From positions 1 through 64,000 of the forward strand of contig DATJPY010000031.1 of NCBI GenBank assembly GCA_035506135.1: a stretch of DNA of 64,000 bases. The letters run 5' to 3'. The translations under genes and the position numbers were made by a program. Position 1 is the stretch's first letter. Every line of letters begins with the position of its first letter. This document shows positions 33,950-42,886 of the stretch, one piece after another. The DNA is from DATJPY01 sp035506135. GTDB lineage: Bacteria; Myxococcota_A; UBA9160; PR03. Under the pieces are notes generated by a model. It had not been told where the DNA came from, ran no database searches, and saw only the letters and a program-made list of their open reading frames with translations.

Positions 33950-34390
33950 CTGGACCCGGCGGCCCGCGATCCGCTGTCCCACTGGCTCGCCTACGCGCAC
34001 CCGCTCTGGATGACGGCGTCGATCGCGTGCGCCGGGCTGGCGCTGCGCTCGGGGCTCGCGCTGCGGCGCGCACGGCACGGGCGCGGGCGCCGGCGGCCCG
34101 AGGACGTGCGACGGCACCTGGGGCGCGCCAAGCCCGCCGTCGTGCTCGTGGGGCTCGGCTTCATCGGGGGGCCGCTCTCGATGGCGTGGCTGCGCGGGCG
34201 GGCACCCTTCGAGAGCGCGCACGGACGCATCGGGCTCGTCGCGGCGGCTCTCTTCCTCGCGACCGCCCTCCTCGGCCGGCGCCTCGAGCGTGGCCGCGGT
34301 CGACCGCTCGACGCGCACGCGCTCCTCGCGGTGCTCGCGCTGCTGGCCGCGGGCCTCGCCGCGGCGACCGGGCTGGTGCTGCTGCCCTAG
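33950..34390 (+). CDS. DUF4079-like membrane protein
   Basis: A 146-residue membrane protein when started at the CTG at 33950, with about four helices. It opens with AHPLWMTASIACAGLAL (helix 1), then the basic linker and AKPAVVLVGLGFIGGPLSMAWL, SAHGRIGLVAAALFLA and a last helix LLAVLALLAAGLAAATGLVLL. The His of HPLWM, His in HGRIG and the arrangement resemble DUF4079/cytochrome b561-like proteins and may coordinate haem. The start codon is uncertain: the only conventional start, ATG 34010, would begin just after AHPLW and shorten helix 1. Confidence 0.62.
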   Translation: MDPAARDPLSHWLAYAHPLWMTASIACAGLALRSGLALRRARHGRGRRRPEDVRRHLGRAKPAVVLVGLGFIGGPLSMAWLRGRAPFESAHGRIGLVAAALFLATALLGRRLERGRGRPLDAHALLAVLALLAAGLAAATGLVLLP

Positions 34391-34419
34391 GGAGCCGGCC
34401 GCTACCGTTCGCGGCCTCC

Positions 34420-35697
34420 ATGGACGCGCAGGATCACCCGAACGCCGGCCCCGCGGCGGCCCTCGACCCGGCGCAGCGGCGCCGCGGCCGCCGACTCGCG
34501 CTGCTCTCGCACCCGGCCGGCATGATGCACGCCAACATCTACACCGATCAGCTGCCGACGCTGGCGCTGGTCGAGCTCGGCGCGAGCGAGGCGTGGGTGG
34601 GCGTGCAGCGCGCCTTCGACCCGTTCTCGGAGCTGCTCCAGCTCGCGACGCTGCGTGCCGTGCGCCGCTATCGCAAGCGCTCGATCCTGGTCGCCGGCCA
34701 GCTCGCCGCCGTGGCGGGCGGGCTCCCGCTCGTCGGCTACGCCCTGCTGGCGCACCTGGGGTCGCGGGCGGTGCCGATCGCGCTCGCCAGCCTGGCCGCC
34801 ACCACGATCGGGCTCGCCGTCTCCAACACCGTCTGGTTCCCGCTGCTGCGGGGCTACGTCGACCGCGAGCGCACCGGCTCGTTCTTCGGCCTGCTGCGCA
34901 CGGGCTGGCACCTCACGCTGATCGCGTACTTCGTGGCCGCGCAGCGCTGGCTGGCCTCGCACCCGGGCCGCTTCGGGCCGCTCTTCGGCGTGGCGACGGC
35001 GGCCGGCCTGCTGCGAGTGGCGCTCGTCTCTCGCCTGCCCGAGGCGCAGGCGGCGCGCGGCGAGCTCGTGCGGGCGCGCGATGGCCTCGCGCTGCTGCGC
35101 GGGGAGCCGCGTCTCCGCAGCTACCTGGTGGGCATGATCCTCGCCGGCGCCCCGCGCCGCGCGGCGCTTCCGTTCGCGATCGTGATGATGCGGCGCGCGA
35201 TGGGCATGAGCGACGCCGACGTGGTGCTCACCACGATCGGCTGGTTCGCGGGCGGCTTCGCTTCGCTCTACGCCTGGGGCGTCGTCGTCGACCGGGTCGG
35301 CACGCAGCCGGTCTTCCGCGCCACGGCGCTCGGCGCCGCGGCGCTCCTGGCGCTGCTGGCGCTGCGCGGAAGCGACGTCTCGGTCGCCGCGATGGTCGGA
35401 TTCTTCTTCGCGCTCTCTCTGCTCACGGCGGGCTTCGGCGTGGCCGACACGCACGCGCTGTTCTCGATCGCGCCCGAGTCCGCGGCGACCCTCACGCTCG
35501 TGGTCGCCGACGTGACGACCAGCCTGGCGTACGGAGCGGCACCCTTCGCCGCGGGCCTCGCGCTCGATCGCGCGATCCACCTCGGGATCGAGCCGGTGGC
35601 CGCCTATCGCGCGCTCTTCGCGACGTGTGCCGCCGCGATGGCGCTCGCGCCGCTCCCCCTGCGCGGGCTGCGCCGCCCGCTCAGGGCACCAGGATGA
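34420..35697 (+). CDS. Major facilitator superfamily-like transporter
   Basis: This 425-residue protein has 11-12 hydrophobic segments. ANIYTDQLPTLALVELGASE and the basic loop ATLRAVRRYRKRS after the second helix fit the N-half of an MFS protein; a central basic loop divides two halves. No specificity motif is visible, so the substrate is unknown. The gene ends 17 bases inside the convergent oxidoreductase gene. ATG at 34420. Confidence 0.72.
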   Translation: MDAQDHPNAGPAAALDPAQRRRGRRLALLSHPAGMMHANIYTDQLPTLALVELGASEAWVGVQRAFDPFSELLQLATLRAVRRYRKRSILVAGQLAAVAGGLPLVGYALLAHLGSRAVPIALASLAATTIGLAVSNTVWFPLLRGYVDRERTGSFFGLLRTGWHLTLIAYFVAAQRWLASHPGRFGPLFGVATAAGLLRVALVSRLPEAQAARGELVRARDGLALLRGEPRLRSYLVGMILAGAPRRAALPFAIVMMRRAMGMSDADVVLTTIGWFAGGFASLYAWGVVVDRVGTQPVFRATALGAAALLALLALRGSDVSVAAMVGFFFALSLLTAGFGVADTHALFSIAPESAATLTLVVADVTTSLAYGAAPFAAGLALDRAIHLGIEPVAAYRALFATCAAAMALAPLPLRGLRRPLRAPG

Positions 35698-36652
35698 CGC
35701 GCCCGAAGGCCGCCCGGCTCTCGATGAAGGCGTGGGCGGCCGCGGCCTGCGCGAGCGGGAAGCGCCGGTCGATCACGACCCGCAGCTTGCCGTCGGCGAC
35801 GTCGCGGAGGTGTCGCTCGATCATCGGGCCCACGCGCGCCGCCTGGAAGAACGCCTCGGCTCCGAGGAAGACGCCCGTGAGCGAGCGATTCCCCGCCGAC
35901 AGCACCGAGAGGTCCGGGCGCGTGTCGTCGCGGCTCGCGTTGCCGACGGTGATGCAGCGCCCGCGATAGGCCAGCGACTCGAGGCTCCACTGCAGCGTGG
36001 CGCCGCCCACCGAGTCGACCACCAGGTCGCAGCCGCGCCCGCCGGTGATCTCGCGCACCGCGTCGATGAAGTGGCGGGCGCGGTAGTCGATGCCGTAGTC
36101 GAGCCCGAACTCGTCGCGCAGCCGCGCGAGCTTCTTCTCGTTGGAGGCCGTCGCGATCACGGTCGCGCCGGCGCGCTTGGCGAGCTGGATCGCCGCGAGC
36201 CCCACGCCGCCGCCGCCGGCCTGGATCAGCACCGTCTCGCCCGCGCGGAGGTGGCCGAACTCGAACAGGCAGTCGTCGGCGGTGCCGAAGGCGATCGGCA
36301 CGCAGGCGGCGATCTCGAGCGAGAGGCCCTCGGGCACGCGGAAGGTGAAGCGCGCGGGCACGGCGACCCGCTCGGCGTGCGAGCCGTGCATCATCATCGC
36401 CACCACGCGCTCGCCGACGCGGCGATCGGTCACGTCGGCTCCGACCTCGCGCACCGCCCCGGCGCACTGGTAGCCGACGATGTGCGGCACGTGCGCCATC
36501 TGCCCGCGCGCGCGATTGCCGACGTCGCCGCCCTCGATCGAGATCGCCTCGACCTGGACCACCACGCCGTCGGGCGGACACTTCGGATCGGGCGCGTCCT
36601 CGTAGCGGAGCACGTCGGGCGGGCCCGTGCGGTAGTAGACGGCGGCCTTCAT
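35681..36652 (-). CDS. MDR-family quinone oxidoreductase/zinc-type alcohol dehydrogenase
   Basis: This 323-residue medium-chain dehydrogenase has the GroES-like N-domain (GPPDVLRYEDAPDP, GYQCAGAVREVGADV) and the Rossmann NADPH motif AGGGGVGLAAIQLAK (about 148-162). It lacks the structural zinc Cys lobe and resembles quinone oxidoreductases (QOR). It likely reduces enones or quinones. The ATG overlaps the stop of aroC as ATGA, so it is coupled to aroC, and it converges on the MFS gene. Confidence 0.85.
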   Translation of the reverse strand: MKAAVYYRTGPPDVLRYEDAPDPKCPPDGVVVQVEAISIEGGDVGNRARGQMAHVPHIVGYQCAGAVREVGADVTDRRVGERVVAMMMHGSHAERVAVPARFTFRVPEGLSLEIAACVPIAFGTADDCLFEFGHLRAGETVLIQAGGGGVGLAAIQLAKRAGATVIATASNEKKLARLRDEFGLDYGIDYRARHFIDAVREITGGRGCDLVVDSVGGATLQWSLESLAYRGRCITVGNASRDDTRPDLSVLSAGNRSLTGVFLGAEAFFQAARVGPMIERHLRDVADGKLRVVIDRRFPLAQAAAAHAFIESRAAFGRVILVP

Positions 36653-37740
36653 CGCGGGATCGCCTCCGCGGCGCGCTGGAGCAGCCAGTGGTCGGCGAGC
36701 ACCAGCAGCACCATCGCCTCGACCATCGGCACCGCGCGCGGGAGCACGCACGGATCGTGGCGGCCCTGCGCCTCCAGGCGCGCCGCGCGCCCGGACCGGT
36801 CGACGGTGTCCTGCGCCAGTCGGATCGTCGCGGTCGGCTTGAATGCGACGCGCACCACCACGTCCTCCCCGTTGCTGATGCCCCCCTGCACGCCGCCCGA
36901 GCGGTTGCTGCGCGTGCGCGGGCGCCCGTCCGGCCCCGGCTCGAAGGGATCGTTGTGCTCGATGCCGGTCTGGAGCGTGCCGGCGAAGCCGCTCCCGATC
37001 TCGAAGCCCTTCGAGGCGGGCAGTGACATGAGCGCACGCGCCAGGTCGGCCTCGAGCTTGTCGAACACCGGCTCGCCGAGGCCGGCCGGAACGCCGCGCG
37101 CCACGCACTCGACGACCCCGCCGAGCGAGTCGCCGCGCCGGCGGGCGGCGTCGATGCGGCGCTCCATCTCCGCGGCCGCCTCCGCGTCCGGGCAGCGGAC
37201 CGGATTCGACTCGACCGCCGCGCGCGTCACGCTGGCGGGATCGATCTTGGCTTCGACCTCGTGCACGCGCCGCACCCACGCCAGCACCTCGACGCCGCAC
37301 TGTGTCGACAGGAGCTTGCGCGCGACGGCTCCCGCGGCGACGCGCGCGATCGTCTCGCGCGCGCTGGCGCGCCCGCCGCCCTGCCAGTTGCGGATGCCGT
37401 ACTTCGCCTCGTAGGTCCAGTCCGCGTGCGAGGGCCGGTACACGTCGCGCAGGTGCTCGTAGGCCTCCGGCCGCGCGTCCTGGTTGCGCACCAGGATCGC
37501 GATCGGCGTGCCGAGCGTCGCGCCCTCGAAGACCCCCGACAGGATCTCGGCGCGGTCCTCCTCCTGGCGCGGTGAGGTGAGGTGGCTCTGCCCGGGCCGG
37601 CGCCGGTCGAGGTCGCGCTGGATCTCCTCGAGCGAGATCGGAAGGCGCGGCGGGCAGCCGTCGATCACCACGCCGACGCCACCGCCGTGCGACTCGCCGA
37701 AGCTGGTGATGCGGAAGAGGTGGCCGAACGAGCTCGCCAT
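36649..37740 (-). CDS. aroC: Chorismate synthase
   Basis: This 363-residue enzyme catalyses the last shikimate step, EPSP to chorismate, with reduced FMN. Signatures are SFGESHGGGVGVVIDGCP at the N-terminus with the catalytic His, GGGRASARETIARVAAGA, and SNRSGGVQGGISNGE followed by RVAFKPTATI. Full length, with all three chorismate synthase blocks. ATG at 37740. It sits between an Smr protein and an oxidoreductase, not with other aro genes. Confidence 0.97.
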   Translation of the reverse strand: MASSFGHLFRITSFGESHGGGVGVVIDGCPPRLPISLEEIQRDLDRRRPGQSHLTSPRQEEDRAEILSGVFEGATLGTPIAILVRNQDARPEAYEHLRDVYRPSHADWTYEAKYGIRNWQGGGRASARETIARVAAGAVARKLLSTQCGVEVLAWVRRVHEVEAKIDPASVTRAAVESNPVRCPDAEAAAEMERRIDAARRRGDSLGGVVECVARGVPAGLGEPVFDKLEADLARALMSLPASKGFEIGSGFAGTLQTGIEHNDPFEPGPDGRPRTRSNRSGGVQGGISNGEDVVVRVAFKPTATIRLAQDTVDRSGRAARLEAQGRHDPCVLPRAVPMVEAMVLLVLADHWLLQRAAEAIPR

Positions 37741-37751
37741 TCGCGCGGAAC

Positions 37752-38141
37752 TTAGCGCGATCTTCGGAGCAGCACGTAGGTTGCGCCGCCGTGGCGTCCT
37801 TCGGCGGGGGTGAAGGCGAGCACCCGCGGCCCGTGCGGCGCCTCGGCGAGCCACCCGGCCAGCGAGGCGCGCAGCACCGGGTCGCCCTCGGAGCGCAGGC
37901 CCCGCCCATGCACGACGAGGACGCAGCGCGCACCGTCCGCGAGCGCCTCGCGCAGCGCCTTGCGCAGCGCGCGGTGCGCCTCCTCGCGGCGCAGGCCGTG
38001 CAGGTCGAGCTCGAGGTCGGGCGCGATCTCGCCGCGCCGCAGCGCGCGCAGGCGGCGGCGGTCGAAGCCCGGCGCGATGCCCTCGAGAGCTCCGCCGCCG
38101 CGATCGCTCAGCTCGAACACGGGCGCCTGCGCGCCCGCCAC
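37752..38141 (-). CDS. Smr-domain protein (MutS2-type nuclease domain)
   Basis: This about 129-residue protein carries a Smr domain: ELDLHGLRREEAHRAL (LDLHG signature), VLVVHGRGLRSEGDPVLR with the HGxG loop, and the closing GGATYVLLRR. Small stand-alone Smr proteins (SmrA/YdaL type) cut or nick nucleic acid, and in other bacteria rescue collided ribosomes. GTG start at 38141 is chosen; it overlaps the pseudoprotease gene by 34 nt. A longer start would extend into that gene. Confidence 0.78.
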   Translation of the reverse strand: MAGAQAPVFELSDRGGGALEGIAPGFDRRRLRALRRGEIAPDLELDLHGLRREEAHRALRKALREALADGARCVLVVHGRGLRSEGDPVLRASLAGWLAEAPHGPRVLAFTPAEGRHGGATYVLLRRSR

Positions 38142-38899
38142 GCGAGCAGCGCGGACGCGACCCCGCCCGAGGTCGCGGCACCCGGCTCGGGCGCGTAGGC
38201 CGCGATGAAGGTGGCGTTCGCATCCGTGCGCTCGTAGACGGCGAACTGCGCGCACGCCTGGTCGCCATAGGCGAAGGTCCCGATCACCGTCTCCACCTGA
38301 TTCACCACCTCGAGCGCCGGACCTCCCTGGTCACCGATGCAGGGGCTCTTGCCGCCCGTGGCGTCGATCCGGAAGGTCGAAGCGTCGGCGATGGAGATGG
38401 TCAGGCCCACCATGCGCCGCACGCCGTCACCGCTCTCGGACTGCGCGTTCGAAACGCCGTAGCCGACGGCCGTAAAATGAATGCCGGGAAAGTAAGCGCC
38501 GCCGGGATCGGTGGCGAGCCAGGGAAACGGCGAGACGGGGGGAGCGCTCGCGAGTAGCAACACGCCGACGTCGTTGGAGAAGGTCATGAAGTCGTACGCG
38601 GGGTTCACGACGACGGACGAGACGCCGACCGACCAGTCGGGCGCGGCGAAGGCAGTCGCGCCGCCGAGCACCGTGTAGTGGCTCGCGTCGCTGTCGCCGG
38701 CGATGCATTCCGCGGCGGTGAGCAAGACCTGGGGCGCGATCAGGCTGCCCGAGCATTCGATGCCGGTCATGGTGTCGAGCATCAGCGCGACTGCGGGGTG
38801 CCCACTGTCCTGGGTGCCCCCGATGATGGCGCCCGCGTCGGTCGCGAGCGCGACCGAGAGCGCGATCCAGCCGAGCTGCCGGCAGATGTTGCGTTTCAT
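38108..38899 (-). CDS. Trypsin-like serine protease homologue without catalytic His and Ser; PEP-CTERM-like tail
   Basis: This 263-residue exported protein has a signal peptide (1-24) and a chymotrypsin-fold domain from IIGGTQ (25-30). The His loop reads TAAEC (61-65) with Glu64 in place of the catalytic His. Asp110 (SNDVGVLLL) matches the catalytic Asp. The Ser loop reads CIGDQGGP (187-194) with Gln191 in place of the catalytic Ser. Two of three catalytic residues are gone, while the fold and disulfide Cys49/Cys65 are kept. It ends PEPGAATSGGVASALLAW then RARRR, like a PEP-CTERM/MYXO-CTERM sorting tail. The ATG has GGGGAGG in good position and overlaps mutY by 4 nt (ATGA). It probably binds rather than cleaves. 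Confidence 0.82.
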   Translation of the reverse strand: MKRNICRQLGWIALSVALATDAGAIIGGTQDSGHPAVALMLDTMTGIECSGSLIAPQVLLTAAECIAGDSDASHYTVLGGATAFAAPDWSVGVSSVVVNPAYDFMTFSNDVGVLLLASAPPVSPFPWLATDPGGAYFPGIHFTAVGYGVSNAQSESGDGVRRMVGLTISIADASTFRIDATGGKSPCIGDQGGPALEVVNQVETVIGTFAYGDQACAQFAVYERTDANATFIAAYAPEPGAATSGGVASALLAWRARRRPCSS

Positions 38900-40017
38900 G
38901 AGCGATCCTCCCCTTCGCGACGCGAAGCCAGTGCGAGCGCCCGACGGGCGAGCGTCCCGAGCGGGAGCGCGGCGAACGCGCGCTCCGTCACCCATCGGTG
39001 TCGATCCCAGCCCGCGAGACGCACGCGGCCCGGCTTCGCCTCGCAGCGGAAAACGCGGAGCCGGAGCGTGCGATGCGTGAAGCCGTGCTGGATACTACCG
39101 CACGGCAGGGCGGCGCCCGCCTTGAGGCCGAGGCGCTCGCGCAGGATCCGCGCCAGCGCCGCGGCGTCGGCCGCGCGCGCGCTGGCGACCTCGCCGCCCG
39201 GCAGCTCCCAGAGGCCGCCGAGGAGGCCGCGCGGCGGCCGCTGCACCGCGAGCGCGCGGCCGCCCCGCACGACCAGCGCCGCCACCGCGTGCACGCGGCG
39301 CGGCCGCCGCTTCGGCGCGCGCCGGGGCAGGGCCTCGGCGTCGCCGGCGGCGCGCGCCGCACACTCGCGCGTGAGCGGGCAGGCCGGACAGCGCGGCGCG
39401 CGCGGCAGGCAGATCCGCGCGCCGAGCTCCATCAGCGCCTGGTTGAGGTCGCCCGGCGCCGGCCCGCGCACCAGCACCTCCGCATCGGCCCAGAGCTGCG
39501 CCCGGCCGGCGGCGCCGTCGATCGGCTCGCGGATGCCGCGCAGGCGCGAGAGCACGCGCGCCACGTTGCCGTCGACCACCGGCGCCGGGCGGTCGAAGGC
39601 GATCGAGGCCACCGCGCCCGCCGTGTAGCGGCCGACACCGGGGAGCGTCTGGAGCGCCTCGACCGAGTCCGGAACGCGGCCGCCGTGACACTCGACCACC
39701 TGCGCCGCGGCGGCGCGCAGGCTGCGGGCGCGCGCGTAGTAGCCGAGCCCGGCCCAGAGCCCGAGCACCTCGTCGAGCTCGGCGTCGGCGAGCGCGGCGG
39801 GATCCGGGAACCGGCGCAGGAAGCGCTCGTAGTAGGGGATCACGGTCTCGACGCGGGTCTGCTGGAGCATCGCCTCCGAGACCCAGATCGCCCACGGGTC
39901 GCGGGTGCGGCGCCAGGGCAGGTCGCGCCGATTCGCGCGGTACCAGGCGAGCAGGGCCCGGCGCGCGCTCAGCGCTTCGCCGACGCCAGCGGCTCCTCGA
40001 CGTGCTCGCGCACCCAT
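38896..40017 (-). CDS. mutY: A/G-specific adenine glycosylase MutY
   Basis: This about 373-residue enzyme excises adenine opposite 8-oxoguanine. The N-terminal half has SEAMLQQTRVETVI with catalytic Glu, helix-hairpin-helix LPGVGRYTAGAVASIAF, VVDGNVARVLSRL with catalytic Asp, and the [4Fe-4S] Cys pattern CLPRAPRCPACPLTREC. The C-terminal half is the NUDIX-like 8-oxoG recognition domain (GLLGGLWELPGGE). ATG at 40017 overlaps the M23 gene by 49 nt. A CTG at 39972 overlaps the M23 stop as CTGA and gives an N-terminus that matches E. coli MutY better; either is possible. The stop overlaps the pseudoprotease ATG (ATGA). Confidence 0.93.
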   Translation of the reverse strand: MGARARRGAAGVGEALSARRALLAWYRANRRDLPWRRTRDPWAIWVSEAMLQQTRVETVIPYYERFLRRFPDPAALADAELDEVLGLWAGLGYYARARSLRAAAAQVVECHGGRVPDSVEALQTLPGVGRYTAGAVASIAFDRPAPVVDGNVARVLSRLRGIREPIDGAAGRAQLWADAEVLVRGPAPGDLNQALMELGARICLPRAPRCPACPLTRECAARAAGDAEALPRRAPKRRPRRVHAVAALVVRGGRALAVQRPPRGLLGGLWELPGGEVASARAADAAALARILRERLGLKAGAALPCGSIQHGFTHRTLRLRVFRCEAKPGRVRLAGWDRHRWVTERAFAALPLGTLARRALALASRREGEDRS

Positions 40018-41324
40018 TTCGGATCCCACCACTCGACTGGGTCGACGTAGACCCCGTCGAGCAGGATGGCGAAGTGCAGGTGGTCTCCGCCCGCGAGCCC
40101 GGTCTGGCCCGAGAGGCCGAGCACCTGCCCCTTCTCGATCTTGTCGCCGGGCTGGACGTGGATGGCGGAGAGGTGCCCGTAGAGCGACGACACGCCGAGC
40201 CCGTGGTCGAGGATCACGCAGTTGCCGTAGACGCCGTTCTCGCCGGCGAAGAGCACGCGCCCCGCGTTCGAGGCGGTCACCGGCGTGCTCGCCAGCGCGG
40301 CCAGGTCGTAGCCATAGTGACGCGACTCCGAGACCTTCTTGCCGTCGACGAGGTACGAGCGCGACTCGGCGAAGGTGCTCGTCACCTTCGAGTTGGCGAG
40401 CTGCTCGAAGGCGCCCGAGAACAGCGGCTCGGGGGCGCTGTCCTTCACGACCTCGCGGATGCGCGCCTCGTTCTCGCCGCGGATTCGCGTGTTGATCTCC
40501 TGGAAGGCCTTCACGTGGTCGCTCGCGTCGACGCCCACGATGCCGGCCAGCTCCGGGATCTTCTCGTCGATGAACTTCGGCGAGAGCGGGAGCAGGACCT
40601 CCGGGAAGGTGCGCTCGGTCACGTGGATCTGCGGCACGGCACGCCCCTCGTTGCCGGCGGCGTCGACGGCCACCACGATCGGCTTGGCGTCGGGCGGCGC
40701 GTCGATCGGCAGCGGGAAGAGCGCGAAGCGCGGCCCGGCGGCGTGCGCGTCGCCGCCGCCCGGGCGCACGGACGGAAAGAAGCGCTCGCCCACCTGGACG
40801 CCGTCGCGCGCGGTCGCCTCCGACACCTCGTAGACCACCGCCCCGGCCCCCCCGCGCCGCTCGTAGCTGTTGGCCGGCTGGAGCGTGATGCGCGGGGGAT
40901 GGAAGTCGAGCGCGACGGGCACCTCGACCTGCGTCTGGTTCCCGGACAGGCCGTGCCGCCACGCGTGGTCGGTCGCGGTGATGCGCAGCGTCGCCGTCCC
41001 CTCCTTCAGGCCGAGCGCAGTGGGGTCGATCGGCACCTCGAGGTGCTGCGGCGGCGCCGGCGCCCCGAACGGGATCCAGCGCGCCGGGAAGCTCTCGGTG
41101 AGCAGGGTCGCCTCGCCGCCCGGGTGGACCAGCGCGACGGCCACCTCGTTCACGCCGGAGCCGGCGTCGTCGACCTCGATCGCGACGCTGCGCGGCGCGT
41201 GTCCGATCGCCAGCCGCTCCGGCGCCTTCACGCTCGGCGGTGTCCCCTCGCAGCGGAGCGTGGCGACGCCCGCCGCTCCCACCGCCAGCAGGAGGCCGAG
41301 CACCCCCAAGATCGAGCGCATCAT
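39969..41324 (-). CDS. Exported M23-family peptidase (LytM-domain)
   Basis: This 451-residue protein has an N-terminal membrane anchor or signal (about 3-22, Cys at 25 not in a clear lipobox), a central pair of Ig-like/beta domains (about 30-230) and a C-terminal M23 domain. The zinc site shows RHYGYDLA (HxGxD) and DHLHFAI (HxH). It likely cleaves peptidoglycan cross-links, or serves as a LytM activator of amidases. ATG at 41324 or 41321. It leads the minus-strand operon that includes MutY and the pseudoprotease. Confidence 0.88.
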   Translation of the reverse strand: MMRSILGVLGLLLAVGAAGVATLRCEGTPPSVKAPERLAIGHAPRSVAIEVDDAGSGVNEVAVALVHPGGEATLLTESFPARWIPFGAPAPPQHLEVPIDPTALGLKEGTATLRITATDHAWRHGLSGNQTQVEVPVALDFHPPRITLQPANSYERRGGAGAVVYEVSEATARDGVQVGERFFPSVRPGGGDAHAAGPRFALFPLPIDAPPDAKPIVVAVDAAGNEGRAVPQIHVTERTFPEVLLPLSPKFIDEKIPELAGIVGVDASDHVKAFQEINTRIRGENEARIREVVKDSAPEPLFSGAFEQLANSKVTSTFAESRSYLVDGKKVSESRHYGYDLAALASTPVTASNAGRVLFAGENGVYGNCVILDHGLGVSSLYGHLSAIHVQPGDKIEKGQVLGLSGQTGLAGGDHLHFAILLDGVYVDPVEWWDPKWVREHVEEPLASAKR

Positions 41325-41460
41325 GCACGACTCCTCTCACCGATCCCCATCGGAGCCGCGGATTCTAACAAGCGGGCGCGCCGCGGCGTGCGGCCGGCGT
41401 CCCGGTTGACGGCGCTGCGGCGCTCTTCCATCCTGCGCCCTCCCGCACGGAGGAGCGTCC

Positions 41461-42090
41461 ATGGCCGCGCTGCGCCGCCTCGTCCTCGTCCGCCACGGTC
41501 AGAGCGTGGGCAACTCGGCCCAGCGGCTGATCGGCAGCGGCGATCCGGCGCTCGCGCCGGAGGGCGCCGAGCAGATGCGGCGCGCGCGCGCTCATCTGGT
41601 CGGGCAGGTGGTCGATCTCGTGGTCGCGAGCCCCGCGCGGCGCGCGTGGCAGTCGGCCGAGATCCTGACCGGCGGTGTCCCCGCCCGGCTGGACGCCGAC
41701 TTCCGCGAGATCGACTTCGGCCGCTGGGAGGGCCGCACGCTGGAGGAACTCGAGGCGTCGGATCCGATCGCGTTCCGGCAGTGGCGCGAGGGCGCGCCCG
41801 AGTTCGAGTATCCCGGCGGCGAGCCGCGCGCCCGGTTCCGGGCGCGCGTCACGCACGGGCTCGAGCGCCTGCTCAGCGCGCCGGCGACCGGCGCCCTGGT
41901 GGTGGCGCACAAGGGCGTCGTCCGGGTCCTGGTCGAGGCGCTGATCGGCGAGCCGCTGGCCGACCGCGCCCAGCCGGCGCTCGGGGACGTGCTCTTCGCC
42001 ACGCGCCGCCCCGGCAGCCGCTGGGCGCTGGGCGTGCGCTCGAGCAATCCGCCGGGCGTCGCCAATCCAGCCACCGCCATCGCCTCGTAG
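41461..42090 (+). CDS. Histidine phosphatase family protein
   Basis: This 209-residue branch 1 histidine phosphatase has LVRHGQSVGN with the phospho-accepting His, SPARRAWQSAEIL, DFGRWEGRTL and ALVVAHKGVVRVLV with the second His. It resembles alpha-ribazole phosphatase CobC and phosphoglycerate mutase relatives; the substrate is not evident. CobC would fit with CbiX and the B12 enzyme, but this is weak. ATG at 41461. It is followed by an SDR gene 7 bases later. Confidence 0.85.
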   Translation: MAALRRLVLVRHGQSVGNSAQRLIGSGDPALAPEGAEQMRRARAHLVGQVVDLVVASPARRAWQSAEILTGGVPARLDADFREIDFGRWEGRTLEELEASDPIAFRQWREGAPEFEYPGGEPRARFRARVTHGLERLLSAPATGALVVAHKGVVRVLVEALIGEPLADRAQPALGDVLFATRRPGSRWALGVRSSNPPGVANPATAIAS

Positions 42091-42097
42091 GCACGGC

Positions 42098-42886
42098 GTG
42101 CTGCTCGAACGCTTCCGTCTCGACGGCCGCGCCGCGATCGTCACCGGCGCCGGGCGCGGCATCGGCCGGGCGAGCGCGCTGGCGCTGGCCGAGGCGGGCG
42201 CCGACGTGGCCGTCGCCGCCCGCCGGCTCGACGACCTCGAGGCCGTGGCCGGGCAGATCCGCGCGCTCGGCCGGCGAGCGCTGGCCGTGCCGTGCGACGT
42301 CAACGCCGGCGAGCAGCTCGACGCACTGGTGGCGCGTGCGCACGAGTCCTTCGGGCGCCTGGACGTCCTGGTCAACAACGCGGGCGGCACGCCCCCGACG
42401 CCGATGCTGCAGCTCGGCGACGAGGCCTTCGAGCAGGCGTTCCACTTCAACGTGACCTCGGCGATGCGGCTCTCTCGGAGGGCGATCCCCCACATGCTGG
42501 CGGGCGACGGCGGGGCGATCATCAACATCTCGTCCGCGCTCTCGCACATGGTCGAGTCGGGCTTCACGGCGTACGGCACGGCCAAGGCGGGGCTCTCGCA
42601 TCTCACGCGCCTCATGGCCTGCGAGTTCGCACCGCGCGTGCGCGTGAACGCGCTCGCCGTCGGCGCCACGGTGACCGACGCGCTCGCGCCCTTCCTCCAG
42701 GCCGGCGACCTGCAGAAGCAGATGGAGGCCCTGACGCCGATGGCCCGGCTCGGAACGCCGGAGGACATCGCCTGCGCGGTGCTCTATCTGGCGTCGCCGG
42801 CGGCGGCGTGGGTGACCGGCAAGATCTTCGAGATCGACGGCGGCACCGTCGCCTCGAACTGGCCGATCAAGATTCCGGGCTACTGA
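42098..42886 (+). CDS. Short-chain dehydrogenase/reductase (FabG-like)
   Basis: This 262-residue classical SDR has GAGRGIG (TGAGRGIGRA), NNAGG, the catalytic Ser in NISSALS and YGTAK (Tyr-x3-Lys), ending IFEIDGGT and a C-terminal Ser/Asn tail. NADPH preference is suggested by the Arg cluster after strand 2 (AARRLDDLE). Substrate unknown; keto-lipid or steroid reduction is typical of the class. GTG start, 7 bases after the phosphatase gene, so probably co-transcribed. Confidence 0.9.
   Translation: MLLERFRLDGRAAIVTGAGRGIGRASALALAEAGADVAVAARRLDDLEAVAGQIRALGRRALAVPCDVNAGEQLDALVARAHESFGRLDVLVNNAGGTPPTPMLQLGDEAFEQAFHFNVTSAMRLSRRAIPHMLAGDGGAIINISSALSHMVESGFTAYGTAKAGLSHLTRLMACEFAPRVRVNALAVGATVTDALAPFLQAGDLQKQMEALTPMARLGTPEDIACAVLYLASPAAAWVTGKIFEIDGGTVASNWPIKIPGY

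Noticed and set aside
41461..42090. CobC (alpha-ribazole phosphatase) assignment
   Set aside because: Only the general histidine phosphatase motifs are visible, and no cobalamin loop gene is adjacent.
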